Source of the DNA: Silurus meridionalis | Lineage: Eukaryota > Chordata > Actinopteri > Siluriformes > Siluridae | DNA length: 64,000 bases | Reading direction: 5' to 3' | Assembly (NCBI RefSeq): GCF_014805685.1 | Contig: NC_060899.1 | Span: 8,170,290-8,234,289, forward strand | Shown here: piece by piece, positions 24,102 to 36,400 of the stretch | How positions within the stretch are numbered: the first letter of the stretch is position 1 | Layout: each line of letters opens with the position of its first letter | Program-made: the position numbers and the translations under genes | Notes under the pieces: model-generated | Told to the model about the DNA's origin: nothing | Database searches by the model: none | What the model saw: the letters and a program-made list of their open reading frames with translations, nothing else

Positions 24102-25212
24102 GTCTGCTGAGCAGGAAGGTACTCTTCCACACCTCCCCTCCTCCTGTCTCACATTGGTTTGTGTGGAAGCCCTACTGCTGTCATGCACACTAACATCCCA
24201 TACTGCTGATGTGCCCTGCAACCATTAGGAGAAAAGGGGGTAGGGCAGCATCTTGCTCCAGTGGCATACGTCTAAAAAACACACACGCACACACTTACAC
24301 AGTGTCTGGCATCCATGCCCTATTTCCTAGAGGTAATATTGCACATTGAATGCCAGTAGTAAGCATGCTTGGTCGAGTTTTCCAATTAAGTTTATCCTAC
24401 ATACACACCTGTGAAGTAATCTGGTGAATCACTTGGCTTAGAACAGCAAAGACTGGACCGTCCAGGGCCAGAGTTTTGCAGCTCTAATATATGAGGTATT
24501 TTCTTCCCACGGCTTGTGTATTAATAGGTTTTAAGACATTACACTGTGGTAAGCGGTTTTCTGCAGAAGACTCAATCTCGCTGGCAAAGATTCCTTACCT
24601 CCAAGCAGCTGAATTGTGTCTGTCTTGACATTACAAAGCATGTAGCCTTTCTTTCTTGCAGAAAAGAATTTGCCTTCTGGCTGTCAGCTCGCCTAAATGC
24701 ATATTAGAGGCCACTTCTTTAAACCAATGAAGTAGTAATTACACACAACACAATCATTGTCAACACCATCCACCATCATGTTGTTATCGTTCGGCACAGA
24801 ATAAGTGGACTATGGCACAGAGTGTTAGAAAGGTCAGAAAGGGGAGATGGGAGGAGTAGAAGCAAGGAACAGGGACGGGCGCACGTGTGAAGGACACTGG
24901 GGTGTTGGGTGATAGGACTGCTCATGTGGAGTAGATAAGATACAGGAGGAAATAAATGAGTGTGCATAAGAGTAAGGCTGTGTGCTTGTGGCCTGGTGAC
25001 ACTCTGAACTGGCTGTGTGTTTGTGTGTCACTAGCCTCATGATGTCAGCAGGATTAAGCATGGAAGTGCATGAAAGCTTCTGTATAACTGTATACTTGCA
25101 TCTTTGTGTTCAGTCATCATCTGCTCTGGTTGTGGTAGAAATCTCTAAAATGTCTTATTTTATTGAATTACTATAGTAGGTTCTGTGTAGTGAATTAAAG
25201 CGTGTTCCTTTC
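24102..25212. other. Intron 1, unique stretch
   Basis: No transposon, exon or RNA gene recognised. Confidence 0.5.
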
Positions 25213-25220
25213 ATTAATTT

Positions 25221-26244
25221 TAGGGCTGTAGCTATCGTTATTTTAGTAATCGTGTATTCTACTGATTATTGCAACGATTAATCGAGTAATCGGATAAGAA
25301 TGGCAATACTAAATATACAAGAGAAAATAAGACTGGTCTCTTAAAATGAGCTTTTAACTAAGAATACATGTGAAACGTTTGTGCATTTAATTGCCTTATT
25401 ACATAAAAATGCAAATACAAATATATAAATAAAATAAACTTAATTTGAAATTATCCCAAACTTTGGAAACTTTGTTGTGTTCTTTGGCCTGAATCAAACT
25501 GAAGCCCATTTCTGCCAAACAAAATAAATATTTTGCCCAATTCCTACTTATTTCCAAGTAATTCCAAGTTGTTTTCTCGCAATTCTGAGTTTATTTTACT
25601 TAAGTCTCACTTTATTCCTCACAATTGCGACTTTTTAAACATCAAATATAATTCTGGTGCTTGCCGCGGTAACCATGTTGTCGGCCTGAAGTTTGAAGTT
25701 CTGGTGTACGATTGAGGCTTTATCTGTCTTATTCTGTCTCCTCCAAAGCTGCTTGTTAGACAGAGTTCTCTTCGGGGATCGAAAGCTTGTTTTGATACCA
25801 TGCAATTCTATTGATTATAGCCTATTTAATTTTCAATGTGTAAAGCCTTCTGGCACTGAAGAGGGGGCGACGCTGGCCGATTGGCGAAAAAAAATTGGAA
25901 TTGCCAGGAATAAAGTTTGAATTGTGAGAAAAACAGTCAGAATTGGGCAAACTTTTATTTGTATTTTTTAAGTGGTGGAAACGAGCTTCCATATGATTCT
26001 TCCCTCCCCTCGCTGTTTTCTCCCCATTACTCCATTTTTCATTCTGCAGAGTCTCCTGTGTTCCTGTACAGAGCCCTCGAGTTTAGCAGGTGGTGCGACA
26101 CTAATAATGGTCTGCGGGGAAACACAATGCTCCGTGTATAGTTAAATTGACTAAACGAAGCATCGATGTAAACAGTGTGCCTCTGAATTTTTTCTTTTTT
26201 TTTTTTTTTGTGTTCGAATTGCTCGAGGAATTGTTTCAGCCCTA
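25221..26244. mobile_element. hAT-like non-autonomous element, 1024 bp
   Basis: Terminal inverted repeats TAGGGCTG...CAGCCCTA are flanked by perfect 8-bp duplications ATTAATTT (25213-25220 and 26245-26252). Eight-base target duplications and a [T/C]AGGG-type terminus are standard for hAT elements. The subterminal sequence contains several CGATTA/TAATCG repeats. No open frame resembles a hAT transposase, so it was mobilised in trans. Confidence 0.85.
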
Positions 26245-26882
26245 ATTAATTTTTTTTTTTTCCGTTTTTTTAAACTTGCTATCTAGGTTAAATAATGTAA
26301 TTTGTTCATTGGCAATACAGAAATCCATTTAGAAACTGGCAGAATGGGACATTTCTTGGCGACAATAACAGTGTGTATTCTACCGAAACCTACCTATAGC
26401 ATAAATGCCTAATTATTATGTTTAATTGGTTTCTCTAATTGCTATGCCACAAATATTAACAGATTTTTTTCCTTTCTGTATGTGTCATTGAGAGTGCAGC
26501 AGAGCCACCAGATCAAAGCAGCTCTGCATGATAGCTAACTAGTTGCTTGATGTAATTATGATTTAATAATAAAGGACATCACTAATCGTGAAATATTTTA
26601 AGCATCTGTTAAACACCTGTTGGGTTGAAGGATCCACTTTATTTTCTCCCTGATGAATTGCAAGCATTTGGAACTCTGTCAGATGCATCTCGCTTTCTTG
26701 CTGTGTGAAAAGCTTAACCGCTCAGCTGCACAGGAGCATCCAATACAAAACATCAAACTATATGTAAAATAATGTTCAATATAAGAATATATAAGGTTTT
26801 CCCACAACTGTCTTACACTCTAGACCTGATTTGAAGTCCTTATATGACATCTGGCAGAAATGTGACACAAAACATTCGTTCC

Positions 26883-26961
26883 ATAATTCTTGGCACCCTT
26901 GGTAAACATTGATGGGGTAATGGAAAAATACTTGGCTATGGCTAATTAATCTCACATTAAA
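26883..26961 (+). mobile_element. 5' end of a Tc1-like transposon, interrupted
   Basis: TTCTTGGCACCCTTGGTAAA is the left-terminal sequence style of a common fish Tc1 family. A mariner-like element follows at once, and a matching 3' segment appears at 28010-28250. The two pieces may be one element split by later insertions. Confidence 0.55.
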
Positions 26962-26963
26962 TA

Positions 26964-27528
26964 CGAGGTGGTATCAAAATGTTTCTAAACTAATGGGGGT
27001 AACTGGTGCTATTCTGTCCATGAGCGTTACCACGTCTCCCACAGAGACATTCGATATACAGCGTTGCCGCAATGATTTGTTCAATGATTTGTTTTGAGTG
27101 GCACGCGTGCTTCAAGAGTGGAAAAACATAACTGGAAGATGACGAGATCAGGAACATCTTCAACAACCTCAACTCCCTAAGATAAGGAAACCATTTGCAT
27201 GAAGATCCACAAGATTTCACTTCTGCACCCATCTTATTCACCAGATTTGGCTCTTGTGGACTCCCCCTTTTCACGAAGATGAAGCTCCAACTTAAAAGTC
27301 GCGATTTTAGCACCATTGCAGAGATCCAGCGCGAAATGCAGAAGGTGCTTGATGCTTTGAAAACAAGACTTTCAGGACACATTCCAGAAGCGGCGGGAAC
27401 GCTGGGAGCGCTGTACTGCTGTTCAAGGGGACTATTTTGAAGGTGATGCTGTGTAAACAGAGAAATAAAAGATAAATGAGGTACTTTTCTTGTGAACAGT
27501 GCTAGTCTCTCAACTTCTTGATACCACT
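26964..27528 (+). mobile_element. Internally deleted mariner-like element
   Basis: Left end CGAGGTGGTATCAAAATGTT and the reverse complement of the right end (CAGTGGTATCAAGAAGTT) form TIRs. Coding remnants match mariner transposase: WHACFKSGKT and LEDDE near 27098-27150 (N-terminal half), then jumping to SPDLA, KMKLQLKSRDFSTI and EIQREMQKVLDALK (27235-27360), and finally, in a shifted frame, RWERCTAVQGDYFEGD (about 27397-27444). At about 565 bp against about 1.3 kb for full mariners, the middle, including the first catalytic Asp region, is missing. Confidence 0.85.
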
Positions 27529-27754
27529 GTTGAATTCAGTCTGTACAGATGGAAACATTCTGATTATCTAATGTAACCAACTTTTACTTTTGAAGTTCAG
27601 CTGAGTCTCTATAAACACTCCATCCTTGAGTTCTGGTTTTGCATGTTTTTCAACACGGTAAAGCTTAGCGATTACACAAATTAAACAAAAGTGTGTTGAA
27701 CTTCTTAAATCAATTCATTATGTATATCAAAATGTTCAACATGTATGTGGATGA

Positions 27755-27930
27755 AAGACCTAAACGTGGTCTAGCATGAAAAGCTGTGCACAAAACATGT
27801 TCCATAAAGATATGGTTTGGGTTGCAGTGGAAAATAGAGAGTGGCTTCCTATAGAGCTATGTCCTCAACCCTATTGAACACTTTTAAGAATAAATGGAAC
27901 GCTGACTGGAAATGTATGCGTCACTCTGTT
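27755..27930 (+). mobile_element. Tc1-derived repeat fragment
   Basis: Contains GGTCTAGCATGAAAAGCTGT, GCACAAAACATGTTCCATAA and CCTATTGAACACTTTTAAG, which align by eye with the family at 42995-43440. In the original frame this is the FQHD...HK to NP.EHLW.E part of a Tc1 transposase. Too decayed to give termini. Confidence 0.6.
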
Positions 27931-28009
27931 TTTGTCTGGAACTACGTTCAATGGTTTATGGTACAATATTTGCATTATAATATTTTCTACTGTTAAGTAT
28001 GATTATGGA

Positions 28010-28250
28010 TCTGAGAAGTTTCTGTTTCTGCTCCAAATTCATTAGGAACCTGTTAGAATACACAGACGATCTAAAGGCTTGGTAATTTTTAAATGGTGTT
28101 GACTAATGTTGCACAAACTACTAAGTGCAGGGGTGCTAATAAGTGACACATTTGATATCCAGTAATGGTTAGATTTCTCTCGATTTCAGCCAGAGTTAGC
28201 TGAATCATTTTTATTTATTTATTTTTTTGCTCATCTTTTCCCATAGGGTC
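28010..28250 (+). mobile_element. 3' end of a Tc1-like transposon
   Basis: Includes TGTTGACTAATGTTGCACAA, then CTACTAAGTGCAGGGGTGCT, the typical end of a Tc1 transposase gene and 3' terminus of the fish family starting GGCACCCTTGGTAAA at 26890. Likely the other half of that element. Confidence 0.6.
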
Positions 28251-28799
28251 CAGTAATTATGTTTGGTGCCTGTATATACCTGCCTGTATGCCAAGAAGAT
28301 TGTAGAAGCAATCCAGGAAAAGTTAGAATTGATTGAAATTCTGTATCAGGACAAATGTTACTGAACGACAGAGGGCCTAATTAGAGCTGAGAATCAGAGA
28401 ATATGTAAAGAGGCTTATACAGGCTAGATATGGAGAATATTATGATATTCAGAAATGGAAATGAGTCAACACTTGTTCAGTCGGGCACAATTCTCTCTGA
28501 ATGGTATCTCAGTTCATGACATGGCACCATACACAGACACACTACAATGATACTGTATAAACAGAAAGAAAATGCAAAACCCAAGCTCAGGATTAACCCT
28601 GGAACTTTAAGGCATTGTTTTACCATTACGCATTGAATTTACAGTATTTGATCATGTACATGACTTGTGATAGAGTCCTGAAAACTGAAACTGATGTCTT
28701 TTGGGCATCAATGAAATTATTAAACGCTAAATGCTGTTAAATGTCTGTATGTCCTTATGTAAATGTTGGTGTTTAAATTCATCTCTTACTGTGTTGCAG

Positions 28800-28955
28800 T
28801 GTGTGGACAGTGCTGCCGGACAGGAGATCTCATCTTTAAAGAGAGTTGCAGTGGTGGAGGATTTCTACGACATCATTTACGCCATGCATGTGGAGATCAG
28901 CTCTGACCCAGCCAAAGCACCCAAACATGCTGGACAGAAGAAAACCTACAAAGCG
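28800..28955 (+). CDS. nol4l: nol4l coding exon 2 (residues 109-160)
   Basis: A 156-base, phase 0-0 exon with acceptor TGTTGCAG/TGTGTG and donor AAAGCG/GTAATT. It encodes CVDSAAGQEISSLKRVAVVE at its start and then the family-conserved DFYDIIYAMHVE and HAGQKKTYKA (ends residue 160). NOL4 has a closely similar LRRVAVVEDFFDIIYSMHVE block, so the domain assignment is firm. It splices in frame from exon 1 (ending PIKAT) and into exon 3 (starting IAETYAF). The open frame extends into both introns, but only the middle is conserved-looking and flanked by splice sites. Confidence 0.95.
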
Positions 28956-31072
28956 GTAATTAAACACCCTTCATTCTTTCTGTTGCTCTCTGTCTGTGCC
29001 TATATCCCGTTCTCTCTTTCTTGTTTTTTTAAATTTATTTTTTATCCTTTTACTTTACTCAAGAAATTAACACCCCCCCCCCCATTCCCATTTATTGCTA
29101 CTTTCCTGTGGATTATCTCATTCTTCTGCATATTCTTTTTTTAAATAGCTTGATTGAATGCCTGAACTCCAGAGCCACATCTGCTTCTCTTGATTGGCCA
29201 CCTTTTCTCCTTTGTCCCTTGTTGAGAGAATCTTTTTCTTTGTCATGGATATTTCTTTGAATGAAAAATGAAAAAAACCCAGCATCGGTTTTATAGCTGA
29301 TGCTTTCTGCTGCACTGGATATTTAATCTAAGCTTTACCAAAACATATTACATATGTGATGTTTCTATTCGGTTATATTGTAACCTATACTCACAGATCA
29401 CACCATTTATTAGAAGATTTTCTCACTTTTCTCACAACTCAAGTTGATGAGCTTCGCCCATATCCCTCTATACCCTCCTGTGACACTGCCCTCTAATGGA
29501 CAAATGAAGAGCTGCGTGTAAACCGTGACAGAGTGGCCTCATCAACACCTCTTCAACACCTTTGTGCGCTGCATCAACAGCGTTCTAAAAGATGTACAAA
29601 TATAGTCTTGTTTGTTTCTGTTTTCTCTAATGTATAATTGATGGAGATCTGTGTTTTCAACTCTTACACACACAGCTGGCTGTGTTCCACTCAGGCCTGC
29701 TGGCTGTATGGCATGGCAACGATCCAGAGCCCGTTCTGGCCTGGGGCTCTTGACATCGAGCCTACCTGCTGAGCAGTCCATCTCTGCGGCATTATTCCAC
29801 TTTCTCTGTTATTGTATAGAGCAGTGTGTCAGAGTAACACTGGAAGGAGAAATTGCTGTTCGGCTGCTGGGACTAATATCCAGCAGGGACTTTTTTTTTT
29901 TTTTACTCTCCATTCAGGAGCGCAGAAGAGTACTCTGGGGTGTAGATGCAGGGCTTTGTGGATTTTATATAACAGTCCCTCGCATTTGTAGCACATATAC
30001 ACTGGCCTGCTGCTGCAGTGCCACGGTCGCCCCTATGTTTGTTTTTCTGAGGCTTGTGGGTGAATGTGGATTTCATTGTGGGCGTTGTTTTCTTTCTTTT
30101 TCTGTGGGGCTGCAGGGAGGAGATGAAATAATTGGGTTTAAGAAAGCTGGAAAGAAATCAGTGGCTGAAAAAAATGACCATGGACGAAACACAGATGTCA
30201 AATTACTTGAACTGTAATTGTCCTAAAAGATGACTGCAAATTCCATTGATTTTTATATTGAAAGTCTACACTTTTCATATCTCGATTGCTTTGTTTCAAA
30301 TGCATCTTGCTGGTGTGCAAAAGTATGTTGCTGTCTTAATACTTATGGACCTGAGCGTATAGCAGACTTTACTTTGGTTAAGTACAAATAAAATTTCAGC
30401 TTGCTTTGGAGTGGAAAAATACCCCCTTCTTTTCAGGGGGGTTAGTGGTGTCTCTTCATTTTAATACAAGTCAGACCCCTCCAGCACAGTCTCAGTCACT
30501 GCTGCTCACTGATTTAGGAACTTGATTAGCACTTCATTTGCCTTTCCCCTGAATTAATGAAATTTAAATTTAGATTGGATGCTGTCTCTCCACTGATAAA
30601 CTACCTTTGTTCATTGTGTGTGCGCGTGTGTGCGTGTGCGTGCGTGCGTGCACCCTGATACCTTGCTATTTTGCTGTTGATTGACAGCGACTCTGTCACC
30701 AAGGGCTGCAGCTGACATTTCACTGTTGCACCTTCCACTCTTTAACACACACACCTAAAAATCCCCACACTCTTATACGCCTCTATAGATTATCGGTGGC
30801 CATGTGCTCACTGTTGGTCTGCATAAGCAACCAGAATAAGACATGACTAACAGTGATGCAGAATGGCACATAAAGTGTGTGAGGCTCGGCTTGCCGCCGG
30901 TCTTGTGTATATGTGGTAAGATCATTTTCTATAGGTTTCGGCTCTCCCCTTAACAGAAGCGTTTCAAACGAATATCATATCATAATAACAGCACAAATGT
31001 ACAGTGATGATGAAATGTGACTAAAATTGGCATGCAGTAATAAATATCTCTCTGTGTTTGTGTGTATCTCAG
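28956..31072. other. nol4l intron 2
   Basis: About 2.1 kb. Starts GTAATT and ends TGTGTATCTCAG. It includes C- and T-runs (29072-29082, 29889-29905) and a (GT/GC) tract at about 30618-30650. An open frame at 29651-30217 has no recognisable domain and is judged spurious. Confidence 0.85.
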
Positions 31073-31184
31073 ATAGCAGAGACGTATGCGTTTCTGCCTA
31101 GAGAAGCAGTGACCCGATTCCTGATGGGCTGTGGAGAGTGTCAGAAGAGGATGCACATCAGCCCAAGTGGAGCCGAGTGCAAGG
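31073..31184 (+). CDS. nol4l: nol4l coding exon 3 (residues 161-197)
   Basis: A 112-base exon, phase 0-1, acceptor TATCTCAG/ATAGCA and donor AAGG/GTATGG. It encodes IAETYAFLPREAVTRFLMGC followed by GECQKRMHISPSGAECK. The FLPREAVTRFLM segment is almost invariant between NOL4 and NOL4L. Three cysteines (residues 180, 183, 196) include a CxxC pair, and human NOL4 has the same CSEC spacing as I recall it. Whether they bind metal is unknown. Confidence 0.96.
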
Positions 31185-32446
31185 GTATGGCACCCAATAG
31201 TTACTAAAAATCTTCACACTAACATTAAACTATGGCATAAATACAGAGAATGTGAAAAATGACCACGATTTTAATCCTATTTTAGATGTTTTCAACTTTA
31301 TTTTAATGCTTTAAATTAAGAGTTTAGTATCTTAAAGATGTTAGGGTTTTTTATTTTTTTATTTAGTGATTTTAGTTCAAAGGACGGTATGTAAACACCT
31401 AATACGATGGTGTATTTTATTAGATAATTAGATATAATAATCGAATTTTGTTTTGTTTAAAAATACATTTTATTTTGGCTTACATTTTCTAGTGGTAGAT
31501 TTAGTTAGTGAGAGCAGACACTAAAGTTGACATCTCTGATTATGTGTTTTGCTTTTTAGGATTGGAATTATTTACATATAAGTAAAAAGTACATCTATAA
31601 AAATTAAGTGCAATTTAAACATCCAAACCATTTTCAGAGGTGGATAATAGTTACATGATGAATGCAGGGTGAATGAAATCTTAGTTTTTAAAAGTTGGCA
31701 CCTTTTATTATTAAAAATGGTAAAAAGAAAACTGCACAACAAACAAAATATGGCTTTAAGTGAAGAGCCCTGATTTGATTAACAGAGGACTGAGGATCTG
31801 GCATCCTGGAGAAGTGTTTGACAAGTGTACTGTAAATTCATGTGATTAAAACTAAAATCCTCCAGACATAAAACGTATGAAACGACCAGGTGCAAATGTG
31901 GGCTTCATGACAACATTGAGCATATTTGAAAACCCGATGTGAAATATGCTATAACTCTCAGTGCCATAATGTCCACACATCCACATACTGTAGGTCCAGG
32001 TTCTGCAGAGATGACTGGCAGTAAAGGGAATTGCAGTCCCAGAGAAAACCCCCAACCTCCCACCCCACACCCCTTTGGCACTTGCTTACTGTCTACCCCC
32101 CACTTTAATTCCTGAACTTAACACATTCCCAACAGACCCCGCCATCACATCACACACATTTGCAGAAGACATTCATTAAGCTCTGATCAGTGGAGTGTCT
32201 TGTCCTCCCTGCATGTGCAATTAGCCCAATAATAGTCCTTTTTACTAAAAAATCACCTTCCCAGGGCAGCAGATTTCTGTTAGAAGGAGATAAAATGGGG
32301 AACAGGAAGATTTGGTAAGGCAAAAGCAAAGGATGAAGGAGTCCAGTGGGGGGAGGAGCTGGATGGAGAGATCCTGTCATGGACACTGAAAGGAAAAAAA
32401 GAACCATTATAGCCCAACCATCACCAGACCCACTCCTGGGTGTGAG

Positions 32447-32448
<2 letters not shown>
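31185..32448. other. nol4l intron 3, first half
   Basis: AT-rich unique sequence with no recognised repeat or exon. Confidence 0.6.

Positions 32449-32506
<58 letters not shown>
32449..32506 (+). repeat. (AC)n microsatellite
   Basis: Uninterrupted AC dinucleotides over 58 bp in intron 3. Confidence 0.98.
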
Positions 32507-32508
<2 letters not shown>

Positions 32509-33668
32509 ATGGAACACCTCCAGGCTTGATCTGTCACAGCCCCATGTGGCAGCATGAGGACAACATTGGGTGTCGATCATAAAGCGAGTGCTAATTGGCT
32601 TCCTACCCCATGGGGATCTGTTACTCCCCTCTCCACCCCCTCCATTCAGCTCCAGCTACCCACGCAAAAGTTCAGCTCTAAATTATTAAATGTGATTAAT
32701 TACTGTGCACACAGGCTTTAAAAAAAAAAAAAAAAATCAACTAAGAAGCTGCGGTTGGTGTCAGTTCTTTCAACTCTTTTTATAGCGCAGTCAGTAAAAA
32801 TATTTTAATATTGCAAAGTCGATATTATAACTAATATCATAAAATAAATGCTGCAACATTGACCTAAACAATATGTCTAGAAGGAAATCTGTATACAATG
32901 AAAATGTTAGGCAAGAGGCTCGGTATTGGCCAATATACACACGTACACACAATATTAAAGTGTGTTTGAGTTTGTACTTTCGTGTGTATCTTGTATATGT
33001 GATTTTTGGTAAGTGATTGTTTATTTCACTCAGATTGAAATGTTTACATTTATTCTAGTTTTTTTTTTTTAATGATCATGTGATGTTTTTAGAAAATTGT
33101 AGTGAAAAAATATTTGGAATTCTCAGTTGCTAATTAGTATTAATACACAATCCTGCTTAATCAGCGGTCACTTATAATTTTACTCAAGGACCATGTCACA
33201 CTTTCATAAATGGTAACACTTTCTGTCTCAATAAAGACACGCCTACACGCATGTGTTCCGTCTTCATTGTTACTGGTACCACCTTCTAAATTGTCCGGAT
33301 CTTATTGTATACGGGTTTTTTTTTTAAGCTGCTGATAATTAGTGATGAGGGGGGAGGGCTCAATTTGCATATGCATACAGTTGCGTGTGCATTATTATAA
33401 TTTTGGCATTGCAAATAAAACGTTGTTAATGGGACAAAGAGACTGGACCATGTGTGTGCATGAACGTTGCATGAAAGGCTTCGTTTAGTGTCCTCTAGTG
33501 GTCACACGACACGACCCTGGACAGTATACGTTGATAGAGGGCATCATTAATTCTTTAATCAGAGATTTGGTAATGTACATGAAAATTTGGAGCACGGTGT
33601 TGTTCTATTGGTTCATACTGAGAGTCAACGTTGGTATTTTATTTTTATATATACATCCCCTCCCTCAG
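32507..33668. other. nol4l intron 3, second half
   Basis: Contains an A-run at 32720-32736 and ends with CCCCTCCCTCAG at exon 4. No other element recognised. Confidence 0.6.
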
Positions 33669-33778
33669 AAAATGACCGGCCTGCCTCTCTGGTCCCAGAC
33701 CTCATCGACTACAACATGCCTTTGACCACCACCTACCTGAAACAGATGAAACTGCAGTGCATTAACAACAATGAGCAG
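33669..33778 (+). CDS. nol4l: nol4l coding exon 4 (residues 198-234)
   Basis: A 110-base exon, phase 1-0, acceptor CCCTCAG/AAAATG and donor GAGCAG/GTACAG. With the G left from exon 3 it encodes ENDRPASLVPDLIDYNMPLT followed by TTYLKQMKLQCINNNEQ. The LIDYNMP..M/T.YLK.MKLQ block is a family hallmark. MPLTTTYLKQMKLQCINNNE is closer to NOL4L than to NOL4 (which I recall as MPITMAYMKHMKLQLLNSQQ), which is the main reason for calling this the -like paralogue. Confidence 0.96.
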
Positions 33779-34831
<1,053 letters not shown>

Positions 34832-34896
34832 CACACATTTCATATTATCTAATTTAAAATCCTACTTTCCCACCCCTTATCTCTTCAAAATTTATG

Positions 34897-34901
<5 letters not shown>

Positions 34902-34982
<81 letters not shown>
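34902..34982 (+). repeat. (TA)n microsatellite, 81 bp
   Basis: A second perfect TA tract 70 bp after the compound array, separated by unique sequence. Confidence 0.98.
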
Positions 34983-34986
<4 letters not shown>

Positions 34987-36164
34987 CATTCTATGAAACA
35001 CGATCTTTGCAACTGCGTAGTATTTTAAAGATTAGTCCAATTTGCCACTCTGTCCTGTCCACTCTTTCTTCTCTAATTGAAATGTACATAATGCAATGCA
35101 TGAATCTTCCTGCAATGTGTCTCTCTTAGTGAGCCTCTATGGAAGCTAAGTGGGGCAGTGAGCCTTCTGCCCTGTGCAACTTCTAGAACAGGGAGTACAT
35201 CAGTGAAACATTGGATTATTTCTGTTAAATAGCAACCTAAGAAAAGTCAAAAAAGTTAATGGAAATAAAAGGTAGGGTATGGCTTGTGAATTTAGCTTTT
35301 AAAGATTAACATTTGGTTGAACACTTGACATATATTTATTCCCAAGTTGAGAAGCAGCCACTAATACAAATTATGAGCATGGTCATATACAAGATGTCGG
35401 GTCTCAACACGAACTATAAATTGTTTTATGTTTAGTGGTCAGACCCAGGCAGACCAGGATACAATTGAATGATACTTTTAACATTTTTCAGGCCAGTTTA
35501 AGTCAGAGGAGTAATGTGTAGCCATGATGTCTTTAGCCAGAGCATCCTCAGCATTAAAAAAAATAAATAATAATAATTATAGTCTAAAAGAGTCTGAAAT
35601 CATTTTTGCATTGTTGAGTTTGCTTCCCGTAATGATTGCACTTTTGGCCTTGCATTAGGCCGTCTATAAAAGGGCACATATAATTGACTCACTTTGACAC
35701 TGCTGAGGCTTACGCTTTGCACAGCAGAGCTTTAATTACTGCTCTCGACTCTGCATTTATGTGTAGTTGCTTCTGGTTGGAACATATTTTCAAACACCTA
35801 TTGGTGTACATCTGTCAATCAACTGTTTGTGTGTAGGTGGTGAAATGTGTGTGTGTTTGGAGGCAAATACTTTAGTAGAGAGAATTAGGGTTAGCTCTTT
35901 TTTAATTAACCAGCTCCCAGAGCAGCAGGCTAATTAGCTGAGGTACGGGGAATACTGGTGCAGTGTCAATTTATTGCAGAATGTCAAAACATTTTTGCAA
36001 GTACCCGACACCATACATGAGTTTGAACCAGCTGCATCTAAAGATTTAAATAATAGTATTAGGCAGTGGTAAATTGATTTGTTTGAATTAGTTTTTCACT
36101 ATTAATAATTTGCTGGATTCTCCAGCATACACTGAAACTGGGTATAGGATGGGTATTCAATATA
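34983..36164. other. Intron 4, unique; candidate conserved DNA
   Basis: 35560-35960 is unique, compositionally balanced and rich in TAATTA/TTAATT-type homeodomain cores (for example TTTTTTAATTAACCAG near 35900). No transposon similarity is seen. Conservation cannot be judged here. Confidence 0.4.
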
Positions 36165-36400
36165 TTTCATTATCAGCCACTGGAAAACCAATCAGCCATC
36201 ATAAGACAGCAGTGCATAAAACCATTCAGATGCAGTTCAAGTGTTTCCATTAATGCTCAATTGTAACAATGGGCAAATGGGTCTCTTAGTAACTTTGCCA
36301 GTGGAATGGTTATTTGTGCAATGCGCCTGCCTGTGTTCTTTCCGAAGCGGCTGGTTTTTGGTGATTTTCACGTAGAACAATCTAAAATTATGCACAGAAT
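36165..36400 (+). mobile_element. Tc1-like transposon 5' fragment
   Basis: ACCAATCAGCCATCATAAGA, then GCAGTGCATAAAACCATTCA, followed by an ATGGGCAAATGG start-like site and GATTTTCACGTAGAACAATC. This is the 5' UTR and N-terminal region of a fish Tc1 family whose copies end AATAAAGTGG. Frame is broken. A reverse-oriented relative lies at 62455-62980. Confidence 0.7.

Noticed and set aside
23649..24221. 190-codon minus-strand frame rich in His-Thr
   Set aside because: Its core is the antisense of the TG tract at 24004; the flanks have no recognisable domain or splice context.
28731..28799. Upstream extension of exon 2 with its own ATG
   Set aside because: It is intron sequence leading to the polypyrimidine tract and CAG acceptor; the conserved protein starts after the splice site.
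29651..30217. 188-codon frame in nol4l intron 2
   Set aside because: Contains translated T-runs, no homology to NOL4L or another family, and lies between exons that splice in frame without it.
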